This document shows, one piece after another, positions 35,640-44,507 of a stretch of DNA of 64,000 nucleotides (its first letter is position 1; each line of letters opens with the position of its first letter). Source of the stretch: Verrucomicrobiaceae bacterium (lineage in GTDB: Bacteria; Verrucomicrobiota; Verrucomicrobiia; Verrucomicrobiales; Verrucomicrobiaceae); contig JAEUHK010000112.1 in NCBI GenBank assembly GCA_016795465.1, positions 1-64,000 of the forward strand, given 5' to 3'. The translations under genes were made by a program, and so were the position numbers. The notes beneath the pieces were generated by a model, which was not told where the DNA came from, did not search any database, and worked only from the letters and a program-made list of their open reading frames with translations.

Positions 35640-35812
35640 TCCGGCCAGATGATCGTGATCACGAGTTCCCACGCCCGGTTTTGGATGCACCAGATGATGA
35701 AGGCCACAAAGAGCAGGCTCATCAACGTGAGGTGGATCAGGCAGCCGGTGCCGCAGCCCATGCCACTACGCTGGCGGGCGTAGCGGGTGAGAGACTGTCT
35801 GAAAGCGGCCAT
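35636..35812 (-). CDS. small single-span membrane protein
   Basis: A 58-residue protein with a basic N-terminus (MAAFRQSLTRYARQR), a Cys-containing turn (GMGCGTGCL), one strong hydrophobic helix (LMSLLFVAFIIWCI) and a short tail ending IIWPE. The composition favours a real membrane protein over a chance frame. The stop lies in a heptamer array. It is divergent from the membrane-anchored protein at 35929. Function unknown. Confidence 0.6.
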   Translation of the reverse strand: MAAFRQSLTRYARQRSGMGCGTGCLIHLTLMSLLFVAFIIWCIQNRAWELVITIIWPE

Positions 35813-35928
35813 GACGGGGAAACTCGTCTTCCCTTGGGGCGGTTGCCAGCATTTGAGGCAGATTTTTTCCTCGCGTGCGCTGGCAAACGTCCGCTAGATT
35901 CGCCTCACACCTCGCAAACCCCATTCGC

Positions 35929-36339
35929 ATGGCCAGACGCGCCCAGTCCAGCATCAATCCCACGCACCTTCTTGGTCTCGTCCTCATTCTCGCCGTGCTC
36001 GGAGGTGGTGGTTACACGCTGCTGCACCGCACCACGGACCCTATGACGGGCATCACCGAGCTGCTAAGCTCCGAGTTCCTCGAAAACGCCACCGCGCTCA
36101 GCGGGAACATTTACAAGGTCGAAGGCGTCGTGGATGACCGTCTTGACACCGGCTGGCGTCAGGCAGATGGCCGGCTCTTCAGCGTGCAGCTCAGCGATGG
36201 CAGCGGAAACACCTTTGTGCCTGTCTGGGTGCCGCCGGATTACGAAGGCGCGAACATCCAGCGTGGCCAGCGCTACACCTTCAAAGTGCGTGTGCAGGAA
36301 AATGGCGTCCTCGAAGTGCTCGAACTCATCAAAATCTGA
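35929..36339 (+). CDS. membrane-anchored small beta-domain protein
   Basis: A 136-residue protein from ATG 35929. An N-terminal helix (HLLGLVLILAVLGGGGYTLL) anchors it, followed by a beta-rich domain of about 85 residues (LSGNIYKVEGVVDDRLDTG, LFSVQLSDGSGNTFVPVWVP, QRYTFKVRVQENG) that resembles an OB-fold of the tRNA_anti-like group. It precedes the Asn/Gln-rich periplasmic protein by a few nt and is likely co-transcribed and co-localised with it. Role unknown. Confidence 0.7.
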   Translation: MARRAQSSINPTHLLGLVLILAVLGGGGYTLLHRTTDPMTGITELLSSEFLENATALSGNIYKVEGVVDDRLDTGWRQADGRLFSVQLSDGSGNTFVPVWVPPDYEGANIQRGQRYTFKVRVQENGVLEVLELIKI

Positions 36340-36353
36340 TCCCCGTGCTGCTC

Positions 36354-38303
36354 ATGAAATCCGCGTTCCCTCTCGTGATCCTCGCCGCGGCCTGCCCGCT
36401 GGTCTTGACGCAGGCGCAAGTGCTCCCCGGCATGCCCGGCGCACCCGCAGGCCAGCCCGCCACCACGACGACCAATTCGAACAACAACTACAACATGGTC
36501 CCCGGCAGCGCCGCGGACCGCCAGACGGACACGCAGACCGGCCTGGGCAACATGCCCATGATGGACCCCGGCAGCGAAAACGTCTCCTTCAACGGCAAGC
36601 TGTGGAATGTGACGAACAACCGCCTCATGCGCTCGCGCTTTGAGACCTACCTCACCACGCCGGAGGCCGTCTCCGCCGAGGACCAGGCCTACCGCAACGT
36701 CATGGCACAGATCATGGACTTGCTGGCGGCCACCCACAAACCGCAGCCGGAGCCGATGAAGGCCTTTGCCCTGCTGCCCGAGGCCGCGACCTACAAGATC
36801 GATGGCGGTCTATGCAACGCGATCGCGAACTCGATCTGGGATGTTTGGCTCTCCCAACGCAAGCAAGCCAACCTCCGGGCCGCGAACGTGGCCATGGATG
36901 AGCGGCGCAAGCAGCTCGAATGGAACTCGGAGATGGGCCTGAAGAGCACCGAGCTCGCTCCCCCCAATGCCGGCACGGGCAAGGGCGGCGGGCAAAACCA
37001 GCAGCAGGCCAATCAGAACAACCAGACCAACAGCGCCATGTTTGGCCGCACGAGCGGTTACATCAAAGGCATCGCGGAGATCGAGGCCCGGAAGAAGATG
37101 AACGAGACCGCGGTGGGTCTCAGCGAGATCACGAGCAAGACGCAGTTCCAGGCGCTGATCATCCAGATGTTCCTCCAGCGTCGTTTTGAGCACGCGGTAA
37201 TCGCCTGCCGCTTCTACCCGAACCTTTTCAAGGACGGCGACAGCATCCTGCAGATCGACAAAGACGCCGACCTGCAAAAGGCGCTCTCCGGCACCTTCGG
37301 CGTGCCGCCCACGGTGACGCTCATCGATGGTCTCTCGCTCGAAGCGATGCGCACGGTCGATGAGTCACTCGTCTCGTTTGAAAACCTCGTGGCCCGCAAG
37401 GACATCGACAGCGCCAGCAACCGCCTGCTGGAGGCTTTTGGCATCGGTGAATACCTGCCGCGTGTGCGCCGCCTGCCGATGACAGAGAAGACCAAGGTGC
37501 TCGATTTCGTCCGGAAGAAGAACAAGCTGCTCGGCTTCCTCGAAATGAAGGATTACGCCGAGGCGGAGAAGACCGTTTTGGAGCTGAAAAGCGAGGCGCA
37601 GGACTTTGAGTATGCGAAACCGCTCGCCGCCATCAACACGGCGAAGTCGGTGAGTTCGCTGCACATCAGCAAGGCCCGCATGGCCATGGCCACGAAGGAC
37701 ACCAAAACGCTCGAAACCGAGATGAAGGCCGCGACCGAGATCTGGCCCACCAATCCCGACCTCGCCAATTTCAGCGGCGAGCTGGTGAAGGGCAGCGACA
37801 TGAAATCGCAGGGCATCATGGAGTTTGACCGCCTCATCAGCCAGAAGGGCTACCGCCAGATTTTCGACAACAAACTCCAGCTCGCCATCGCCGTGCAGGG
37901 AGATGCCGGACGCGAGCAGCAGCTCAAAAAAGTGCTCGATGACATGGCCCGCGTCGAGGTGGTGATGAGCGGTGCCAAGGAGCTGGCCTCCACCAGCCCC
38001 GCCGCGGCCTGGGAAAAGGTCGAGAAGGAGGCGAAGCAGTTCCCAAACGATCCCGAGCTCAGCAAGCTCCGCGCCGATCTCGGCATCCAGGCCAGCGAAT
38101 TCGTCACCGCCATCGAACGCGGCCGTCAGCACGAGGAGAAGAAGCAGACCGGCTCCGCTCTCGCGTGGTATTTGAAGGCCCGCCGCATGCATCCGCCGAG
38201 CGAAATGGCCCTGGCCGCCATCAAACGTCTCGTGACCGTTGTCCGCGCTGGCGACCAGCCACCTGTGGACGCCGCTCCGGCTTCGGCGCTCGAAAACAAG
38301 TGA
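36354..38303 (+). CDS. exported helical-repeat protein with Asn/Gln-rich linker
   Basis: About 649 residues from ATG 36354 (a GTG at 36345 would add three). Signal peptide MKSAFPLVILAAACPLVLTQAQ, then a low-complexity Pro/Thr/Asn region and a Gly/Gln/Asn linker near 210-225. The remainder is helical, with TPR-like alternation in the second half (YAEAEKTVLELKSEA, ISKARMAMATKDTKTLETEM). I recognise no enzyme motif. It looks like a structural or scaffolding protein of the periplasm or outer membrane. It follows the membrane-anchored beta protein and ends 4 nt before the convergent ligase gene. Confidence 0.75.
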   Translation: MKSAFPLVILAAACPLVLTQAQVLPGMPGAPAGQPATTTTNSNNNYNMVPGSAADRQTDTQTGLGNMPMMDPGSENVSFNGKLWNVTNNRLMRSRFETYLTTPEAVSAEDQAYRNVMAQIMDLLAATHKPQPEPMKAFALLPEAATYKIDGGLCNAIANSIWDVWLSQRKQANLRAANVAMDERRKQLEWNSEMGLKSTELAPPNAGTGKGGGQNQQQANQNNQTNSAMFGRTSGYIKGIAEIEARKKMNETAVGLSEITSKTQFQALIIQMFLQRRFEHAVIACRFYPNLFKDGDSILQIDKDADLQKALSGTFGVPPTVTLIDGLSLEAMRTVDESLVSFENLVARKDIDSASNRLLEAFGIGEYLPRVRRLPMTEKTKVLDFVRKKNKLLGFLEMKDYAEAEKTVLELKSEAQDFEYAKPLAAINTAKSVSSLHISKARMAMATKDTKTLETEMKAATEIWPTNPDLANFSGELVKGSDMKSQGIMEFDRLISQKGYRQIFDNKLQLAIAVQGDAGREQQLKKVLDDMARVEVVMSGAKELASTSPAAAWEKVEKEAKQFPNDPELSKLRADLGIQASEFVTAIERGRQHEEKKQTGSALAWYLKARRMHPPSEMALAAIKRLVTVVRAGDQPPVDAAPASALENK

Positions 38304-38307
38304 GGTC

Positions 38308-40974
38308 TCAAATGCCCGCGAGCTTCATCGCGTAGGCCAGCGTGTCGATTTCAGCGGGCGATTTGTCGCGGCGGATGGCTTTGATGCGAGGGAAACGCAT
38401 GGCGAGGCCGCTGTTGTGGCGGTCGCTGGGCTGAATGCTGTCGAAGGCGATTTCGAGCACGATCTGCGGCTGCACGGTGCGCACGCGGCCTTTCTGACTG
38501 AGCGTGGTTTGCGTGAAATGCTCGGTGAGTTCCTCGATCTCGGCATCGGTGAGGCCGCTGTAGGCCTTGCCGATGACTTTGAGTGAGTTGCCGTCGGCTT
38601 CATCGCGCACGGCGAAGGTGTAGTCGCTGAGTACATGGCTGCGTTTGCCGTGACCTTGCTCCGCCTTCACGACGACGACATCGAGGGTAGCGAAGGCCTT
38701 CTTGAGCTTCAGCCACGACTTGCCGCGACGTCCGGGCGAGTAGGTGCTGGCGGCGTCTTTGGCGATGAGGCCTTCGTTTCCGCGTCGGCGAGCCGCGAGG
38801 AAGGCGGCTTCGATCTCTTCGGCATTCGCGGCGTGAATGACCTGGATCGTTTCGAGGCCTACCGGCATCGAAAGAGCCTCCAATTCGGCCCGACGGGCCT
38901 CCAAAGGCTGTTCGAGCAACGAAACGCCGTTTTTCCAAAGCAGGTCGAAGACGACGTATTTCACGCTCACCTCGCTCGGGAGGAACAAATCAGCCTGATC
39001 GCGTCTGCCGAGTCGTTTTTGCAGATCGAAGAAGGTCAGTTTTTTGCCTTCGGCATGCGCGATGATCTCGCCGTCGAAAATGACGTCGTCGCTCAAAAGT
39101 CGCATAGAGGCCACAACCTCGGGAAACTGGCCGGAAATCGGTTTGAGGTCTCGCGTGAAGATTTCGACGTGATCGGCGCTGCGATGCACTTGAGCGCGAA
39201 TGCCGTCGAATTTGTCCTCCAGCCACACTTTCTCGCCTGGAAGACGCTCGCGGATGGCCTGCGCGGTTTCTTCCGGCGAGGCGAGCATGACTTTGATCGG
39301 CACGAAGAGCCTCGGCGCGGCTTCGTGAAGCTTGTGAGCCTTCGCGAGCAAGGCGGCGGCGCTGATGTCGCCGCAAAGCATCGCAGCCTCGCGCACGTCA
39401 TCGGCCTGCGCATCGAACGCAGCGGCCACGGCTTCCTCGATGAGGCCTTCTTTCGAGCCCATGCGCAATTCGCCGGTGAGAAGCCGCACGAGCCACGAAC
39501 CGGCGGAGGCGCTGAGGTGTTGCAGTCGCGCTTTGAGCAGGCTCACGCGTTCCATCTGGCTGCTCGCGTGGCGAAGTCGCTCAAAAAGCTGCGCCACGTC
39601 GGCGAGATCGCATGTCTCCGGCGTGAGCGTGGCACGCTGCAAAACGAGGAAGGCCGTGCGTCCCGCATCGGCCTGCGAACGCGAGATGGCGCGATATTCG
39701 GCCTCCTTCAGCCCGCTGAGCTCCATCAGCGCCCGTTTGATCAAGGCCCAACCCGTGTTCAACGCGCCCTCGCCCGTGCTGCCGCTCGAAAACAAGGCCG
39801 CGAGCTTCAATTCATCGTCATCGAGCTCTTTCAACAATGCCGCGAGCAACTCCACCTTCTTCAATCGCGATGAAACCTCCGCTGTCTGCGCACAAACTCT
39901 CGCCCACTCGATGAAACTGCCTTCACCCCAAGACTCGTCCTCCGACTTGAAACCTGAAACTTGAAACTTGGAACCCTCGATGCGCAGTTCGAGCTGATCA
40001 TCCCCCTCCAACGTCCACGCCTCCACACCACGCGTGCGGAGTTCCGCGGCAAACTCCCGCGTGTAGCCATGCACGAGCCATACGCGGCGTGGTTTCACCA
40101 GCTCGACCGTTTCAAGAAGCTCCGGGTGATCGGCGTGATCGCTGAGCGGGAAGACTTCATCGACTTGATAACGAAACTTCGCACCCGGCGTGAGCGCCCA
40201 ACCGCTGAGCATCGCGGTGCGGCAGACTTTGAGTTTTTTCAGCGCGAGCGACTTGCCGTTGCTCGGCGGAAAGATGAGCACGTGGCCGTGGGCCTCGGCG
40301 GCATCGAAAAGCCGGAACGCCGGCAGCTGGCCCAGCAGCGGGGCGACGGCGCGGGTCATGTCCCACACGGCCTTGTGCAGCATGACGGGATGCCCGGTCT
40401 CGGCGAGCGCACAGAGGATCTCCTGCGCCTTGCCGAGCGAGTAGCCGAGCAGCACGGGGATGCCGCCGTCCTCGATGGTCTCCTGCACCCACTTCCGCAC
40501 CTGCGCGACGATTTGCGGCACGGGCGGAAAGGCATACTGCGGCAGTCCAAACGTGCACTCCATGATGAGCGTGTCCGCGTGCAGCAGCTCGCATCGCTCG
40601 GAGCTGAGCCCCTGGCGCAGTTTGTAGTCGCCGGTGTAAAGCAGCGTGGCGCCGTCCGACTTCCGCGTGAGGTGCAGCATGGCGGAGCCGATGATGTGAC
40701 CCGCGGGCAACAGCCGCAGCTCCCAGCCTTCCCATTCGATGACCTCGCGCATCGGCAGCGCTCGCACCTCGCCCTCGTTTTTGAAGCCGTAGCGGGTCTT
40801 CATGAGGTCGCGGGTGACCTCGGAGCAAAACGTGAGCTCATGCCGCGCGACGTGATCGCTGTGCGCATGCGAGATGAAGGCGCGCGGCACGCCAAAGTGC
40901 GGATCGAGCCACAAATCCGCCTCTGGGAGGTAAATCCCGTGTCGGTGGACGACTTCGATGAGCGGTGGAGGCAT
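38308..40974 (-). CDS. ligase-associated MBL exonuclease fused to ATP-dependent DNA ligase
   Basis: About 888 residues from ATG 40974. Residues 1-330 are a beta-CASP metallo-beta-lactamase: SHAHSDHVARHE (metal motif), LPAGHIIGSAM, LYTGDYKL, PLSDHADHPEL. Residues about 370-888 are an ATP-dependent DNA ligase: N-terminal helical domain, motif I EDKFDGIRAQ with the adenylated Lys near 590, DGEIIAH, GNEGLIAKD and KSWLKLKK. In many bacteria these are two neighbouring genes of a DNA-repair group; here they are one chain. The linker near 335-355 includes SKFQVSGFKS, encoded by a heptamer array. Cytoplasmic. Confidence 0.92.
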   Translation of the reverse strand: MPPPLIEVVHRHGIYLPEADLWLDPHFGVPRAFISHAHSDHVARHELTFCSEVTRDLMKTRYGFKNEGEVRALPMREVIEWEGWELRLLPAGHIIGSAMLHLTRKSDGATLLYTGDYKLRQGLSSERCELLHADTLIMECTFGLPQYAFPPVPQIVAQVRKWVQETIEDGGIPVLLGYSLGKAQEILCALAETGHPVMLHKAVWDMTRAVAPLLGQLPAFRLFDAAEAHGHVLIFPPSNGKSLALKKLKVCRTAMLSGWALTPGAKFRYQVDEVFPLSDHADHPELLETVELVKPRRVWLVHGYTREFAAELRTRGVEAWTLEGDDQLELRIEGSKFQVSGFKSEDESWGEGSFIEWARVCAQTAEVSSRLKKVELLAALLKELDDDELKLAALFSSGSTGEGALNTGWALIKRALMELSGLKEAEYRAISRSQADAGRTAFLVLQRATLTPETCDLADVAQLFERLRHASSQMERVSLLKARLQHLSASAGSWLVRLLTGELRMGSKEGLIEEAVAAAFDAQADDVREAAMLCGDISAAALLAKAHKLHEAAPRLFVPIKVMLASPEETAQAIRERLPGEKVWLEDKFDGIRAQVHRSADHVEIFTRDLKPISGQFPEVVASMRLLSDDVIFDGEIIAHAEGKKLTFFDLQKRLGRRDQADLFLPSEVSVKYVVFDLLWKNGVSLLEQPLEARRAELEALSMPVGLETIQVIHAANAEEIEAAFLAARRRGNEGLIAKDAASTYSPGRRGKSWLKLKKAFATLDVVVVKAEQGHGKRSHVLSDYTFAVRDEADGNSLKVIGKAYSGLTDAEIEELTEHFTQTTLSQKGRVRTVQPQIVLEIAFDSIQPSDRHNSGLAMRFPRIKAIRRDKSPAEIDTLAYAMKLAGI
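39946..39973. repeat. degenerate 7-bp tandem array 5 (in an interdomain linker)
   Basis: Four 7-nt units CTTGAAA, CCTGAAA, CTTGAAA, CTTGGAA. On the coding (minus) strand they give SKFQVSGFK between the exonuclease and ligase domains, in frame. Confidence 0.7.
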
Positions 40975-41029
40975 GGTGATTCGCATTCTACGCGTTGCAC
41001 GGGTGCGGCGGATGGCCAAGTCTCCATGA

Positions 41030-42403
41030 ATGGCTTCCCTCGCCGATCAACTCCTCTCTCTTCTCGGTCCCGACCGCGTTTCGACCACGCAGGCCGATCT
41101 CGCCACGCACAGCACGGACAAATGGTTCGCCTCGCATCCACCGGAGGTCGTGGTGCATGCGCAAAACGTGGACGATGTGTCGAAAACACTGCGCTTTGCG
41201 AATGAGCACCAGATTCCCGTCACGCCGCAAGGTGCACGCGTCGGCTATGTCGGCGGTTGTGTGCCGTCGCGTGGTGGCATCGCGCTGTCGCTGGCGAAGA
41301 TGAACCGCATCATCGAAATCAAAACGGAGGACGGCGTGGCCGTCGTCGAGCCGGGTGTGATCACGGGCCATTTGCAGGCCGCGGTGCGCAAGCTCGGCTG
41401 GTTTTATCCGCCAGACCCGGCCTCGCTCAAAGAATGCAGCCTCGGTGGCAACATCGCGACGAATGCCGGCGGCCCGCGCTGCCTGAAATACGGCGTCACG
41501 CGGCATTACGTGCTCGGTTTGCAGGCGGTGCTCGCGGATGGCAGCATCGTCGAGGCAGGTGGACGTTGTCACAAGAACAAGACCGGCTTTGACCTCACCG
41601 GGCTCATGGTCGGCAGCGAAGGGCTGCTCGGCGTCGTCACGCAGGCCACGCTGCGCATCATTCCGCATCCGCCGATGCGTGCGATGCTCTCGGCGGGCTT
41701 CAACTCGTTCGCCGAGGCCGCAAACGCTGTGCAGCGCATCCTCGGCAGCGGCTTTTTGCCCTCCGCGCTCGAGATCGCGGACAAATTCACGCTCCGCGCC
41801 GCCCGCGAGTATCTCGGCGAATCCGTCACGCCGAAGGGCGATGCTCATTTGCTCGTCGAGATCGACGGCCAGGCCGACTCGGTTAAAAACGAGCTGCAAC
41901 TGCTGGCCAAACTCGTGCGCGAGCTCGGCTGTATCTGCCTCGAAGAAGCGATGGGCGAGGAAGCGTGCGAGGCGTTTTGGAAACTGCGCCGCGAGTTCAG
42001 CTACAGCCTCCGCAACACCGGTCTCATCAAGTTGAACGAGGACATCGTCGTGCCGCGCGGCAAGCTGGTGGAGCTCGTTGAGTTCGCAGAGCAATTGCAG
42101 GCCGAGTTTGGCTTCCCGGTGGCCTGTTTCGGCCATGCGGGCGATGGAAACATCCACGTGAACATCATGGTGCCCACGATGGACGATCCGCCCGTGCGCG
42201 AGAAGGCCGAGCAGGCGCTCGACCGCCTCTTCCATCAAATCATCGCCTGGAAAGGCGCCATCACCGGCGAACACGGCATCGGCATCGCGAAAGCCCGCTG
42301 GTATCCGCACGCCGTGCCAGATGCGGCGCGCGCGATGCACACCGCATTGAAGAAAGCGCTCGATCCGAACGGGATTTTGAACCCCGGGAAGTTCATTTCT
42401 TGA
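41030..42403 (+). CDS. glcD: FAD-linked oxidase, GlcD/D-lactate dehydrogenase type
   Basis: A 457-residue flavoprotein. The FAD-binding PCMH domain shows TPQGARVGYVGGCVPSRGG and CSLGGNIATNAGGPRCLKYG; the C-terminal FAD-oxidase domain shows CFGHAGDGNIHVN and GEHGIGIAK, ending LNPGKFIS. It oxidises a 2-hydroxy acid such as glycolate or D-lactate and passes electrons to the respiratory chain. GlcE/GlcF-type partners are not adjacent. Its 3' end overlaps the convergent DUF4282 gene by 11 nt. Confidence 0.88.
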   Translation: MASLADQLLSLLGPDRVSTTQADLATHSTDKWFASHPPEVVVHAQNVDDVSKTLRFANEHQIPVTPQGARVGYVGGCVPSRGGIALSLAKMNRIIEIKTEDGVAVVEPGVITGHLQAAVRKLGWFYPPDPASLKECSLGGNIATNAGGPRCLKYGVTRHYVLGLQAVLADGSIVEAGGRCHKNKTGFDLTGLMVGSEGLLGVVTQATLRIIPHPPMRAMLSAGFNSFAEAANAVQRILGSGFLPSALEIADKFTLRAAREYLGESVTPKGDAHLLVEIDGQADSVKNELQLLAKLVRELGCICLEEAMGEEACEAFWKLRREFSYSLRNTGLIKLNEDIVVPRGKLVELVEFAEQLQAEFGFPVACFGHAGDGNIHVNIMVPTMDDPPVREKAEQALDRLFHQIIAWKGAITGEHGIGIAKARWYPHAVPDAARAMHTALKKALDPNGILNPGKFIS

Positions 42404-42737
42404 GCTTCGAGAGCACATCCTCCTCCTGCGGAGCATTTTCATCCAGCGGCGCGATCTTTTCCGCGATGCGGAAGATCACGAGGATGAGCTCCACGATCAC
42501 GCGAGCCACGATGGCATAGGCCAGAAAGGCCAGCGGAGCCGTGACGAAGCCCAGAAAGCCATCGATCCACCGCCAGGTGTAGATCACCGCCCCCACCAAA
42601 CTCAGCGCATAGACCACGCGGATGAGTTTGGGGGTCACGAGGCGTTTGAAACTCAAATCGAGCACGAGATCGAGGATGGCCCGGATGAAGGACCACAGGC
42701 GGGTCACGGGGGAATCGTGGGTTTTGGAGTCGCTCAT
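42393..42737 (-). CDS. DUF4282 membrane protein
   Basis: A 114-residue protein from ATG 42737. After a short polar N-terminus comes the family signature SFKRLVTPKLIRVVYALSLVG, then two membrane helices and IVELILVIFRIAEKIAPLDE, matching DUF4282. Role unknown; inner membrane. It overlaps the end of the convergent flavoprotein gene, so the two 3' ends are antisense to each other. Confidence 0.85.
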   Translation of the reverse strand: MSDSKTHDSPVTRLWSFIRAILDLVLDLSFKRLVTPKLIRVVYALSLVGAVIYTWRWIDGFLGFVTAPLAFLAYAIVARVIVELILVIFRIAEKIAPLDENAPQEEDVLSKLKK

Positions 42738-42925
42738 GGGGAAAGGTAGCGGCGGGCTGGAAAGCCGGCAACCGGCCAAAATACGGGCTTCCAAAGCATT
42801 TTCCCGCCTTGGAATATCCGTTTGCGCTTTCTGGCAAGCGAGCCAGAATCCGCGCCTCTTTTCCGGTCCGTGTGTGCGGCCCGTCCAAAAAGATACTCTT
42901 CGGAACCCAACACCCTGACCCGATC

Positions 42926-43975
42926 ATGCCTGCGAAAAAGTCCAAAGCCGCGGCCAAGAAACCAGCTTCGAAGCCCGCCACGAAAGCGCCTTCCAAACCG
43001 GCAGGGAAACCAAAGAGCAAGCCTTCTCCCGCCAAGAAACCCTCCCCCAAACCTGTGAAGAAAGCTCCCGCCAAGAAAGCTGCGAAACCCGCTCCCAAGA
43101 AAGCCGCCACGGCCAAGAAGCCCGCGGCCAAGCCCGCCCCAAAAAAGGCGGCCCCGGTGAAAAAGCCTGCTCCTGCCAAGAAAGCCGCCCCGGCCAAGAA
43201 GCCCGCGGCCCCTGCGAAGAAAGCCCCGGCTCCCGCCCCCAAGGCTGCTCCGGCCCCGAAAGCTCCTGAAAAGAAGGTTGCCGCCCCTGCTCCGGTGAAA
43301 GCGGCTCCCGCCCCGGTGAAGGCAGCCCCCGCCAAGGCCACCAAGCCCGCCGCCAAGGGCACACCGACCCCCAAGGTCAGCTCCGGCGGCCCAAAGACCG
43401 GCACCCCCCGCCGCGTGGCCGAGGAAGAAGGTGCCACCATCGAGATCGCCAAGGGCCCGGTGAAGATGACCCCCTTCCTCAAGAAGCAGAAACAGCGCCT
43501 CATCGAGCTGCGTGACGCCTACATGAGCTCCATCGAAGGCGTTTCCGCCGAGACCATCCGCGATGGCGGCGACTCCTCCGCTTTCGGCATGCACCAGGCG
43601 GACGCCGGCAGCGATGCCTACGACCGCGACTTCGCCCTCAGCCTCCTCGGCAAGGAGCAGGACGCCCTCTATGAGATCAACGAGGCGCTCAAGCGCATCG
43701 ACAACGGCACCTACGGTATCTGCGAAGGAACCGGCCAGAAGATCATGGAAGAGCGCCTCGAGGCCATGCCCTTTGCCCGTTATGGCATCCAGTGGCAGGA
43801 GAAAATCGAGCGTGAAGGCCGCCGGAACACTTGGAACCGCCCCGTCCACAGCCTTTTCGGCCTCGACGACGGTGCCGACGACGACAAAGACGACGACAAG
43901 GACGAGGAGGAAACCACCTCCAGCTCCTCGAATTCAAACAACTCCGGAGAGTCGCTTGACTTTAGCAAAGAGTAA
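42926..43975 (+). CDS. DksA/TraR-type protein with histone H1-like Lys/Ala/Pro tail
   Basis: A 349-residue protein from ATG 42926. About residues 2-150 are low-complexity Lys/Ala/Pro (repeats of AKKPA and APKKA), like histone H1 tails and bacterial H1-like proteins that bind DNA. Residues about 175-300 match DksA/TraR: a coiled coil (FLKKQKQRLIELRD), ALYEINEALKRIDNGTYGIC, and TGQKIMEERLEAMPFARYGIQWQ. Only one of the four zinc-finger Cys remains, as in Cys-poor members of the family. The C-terminus is acidic and Ser/Asn-rich. It may bind both RNA polymerase and DNA. Confidence 0.85.
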   Translation: MPAKKSKAAAKKPASKPATKAPSKPAGKPKSKPSPAKKPSPKPVKKAPAKKAAKPAPKKAATAKKPAAKPAPKKAAPVKKPAPAKKAAPAKKPAAPAKKAPAPAPKAAPAPKAPEKKVAAPAPVKAAPAPVKAAPAKATKPAAKGTPTPKVSSGGPKTGTPRRVAEEEGATIEIAKGPVKMTPFLKKQKQRLIELRDAYMSSIEGVSAETIRDGGDSSAFGMHQADAGSDAYDRDFALSLLGKEQDALYEINEALKRIDNGTYGICEGTGQKIMEERLEAMPFARYGIQWQEKIEREGRRNTWNRPVHSLFGLDDGADDDKDDDKDEEETTSSSSNSNNSGESLDFSKE

Positions 43976-43999
43976 CCTAGCCTCCGCGCCCCAAAATTT

Positions 44000-44173
44000 A
44001 TGCCGCGAGACATCATCATCCTCGAATGCACCGAAGCCAAGGCCGCAGGAATGCCGACCTCTCGCTACGTGACCACGCGCAACAAGAAGAGCGTTCGCAC
44101 GCCGAACCGCCTCGAAAAAGTGAAGTTCAACCCCTTCATGAAGAAGCGCACGCTGCATCGCGAAATCCGCTAA
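44000..44173 (+). CDS. rpmG: ribosomal protein L33
   Basis: A 57-residue protein: MPRDIIILECTEAKAAGMP, then SRYVTTRNKKSVRTPNRLEK and KKRTLHREIR. These are the L33 signatures; the Cys pair positions are replaced, as in zinc-independent forms. It is a component of the 50S subunit. The S18 gene follows 13 nt downstream, so the two are co-transcribed. A TTGACT near 43956 with a TAGCCT 16 nt later could be its promoter, inside the end of the DksA-like gene, but the match is weak. Confidence 0.95.
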   Translation: MPRDIIILECTEAKAAGMPTSRYVTTRNKKSVRTPNRLEKVKFNPFMKKRTLHREIR

Positions 44174-44186
44174 TCCGCACCTTACC

Positions 44187-44426
44187 ATGCAACCGAAGAC
44201 CAAAGAACGTCTGATCTCCCTGCGCCGTCACAACCGCAAGATGCCCCGCCGTCGCGTGGACATCCCCGTGGAAAAAGTCGTGTACACCAATCCTGAGATC
44301 CTTGCTCGTTTCACCACGGAGTCCGGCAAGCTCATCCCCCGCCGCGTCACCGGTCTGCCCGCCTGGCTTCACCGCAAGGTCGTCCGCGAAGTGAAGCGTG
44401 CCCGCGCCGTCAACCTCCTGCCCTGA
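44187..44426 (+). CDS. rpsR: ribosomal protein S18
   Basis: A 79-residue protein. The core NPEILARFTTESGKLIPRRV followed by TGLPAWLHRKVVREVKRAR is diagnostic for bacterial S18, a 30S subunit protein that pairs with S6 on the platform. No rpsF (S6) gene is adjacent here, unlike the usual S6-SSB-S18 order; instead it follows L33. A rho-independent terminator follows. Confidence 0.95.
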   Translation: MQPKTKERLISLRRHNRKMPRRRVDIPVEKVVYTNPEILARFTTESGKLIPRRVTGLPAWLHRKVVREVKRARAVNLLP

Positions 44427-44453
44427 TCCGGCCTGCGTTGATTCCCAATCTTG

Positions 44454-44487
44454 ATCCCACTGTTGCTCCCGCGGCAGTGGGATTTTT
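44454..44487 (+). terminator. rho-independent terminator after rpsR
   Basis: ATCCCACTG (44454-44462) and CAGTGGGAT (44475-44483) form a perfect 9-bp stem with a 12-nt loop, and TTTT follows. It ends the rpmG-rpsR unit just before folE2. Confidence 0.85.
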
Positions 44488-44507
44488 GTCTCTCCCGAAT
44501 CCCCTCC

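Noticed and set aside
42809..42925. Upstream extension of the DksA-like gene (39 more codons)
   Set aside because: The extra residues are Arg/Cys-rich non-coding-like sequence; MPAKKSKA at 42926 matches the Lys/Ala tail start.
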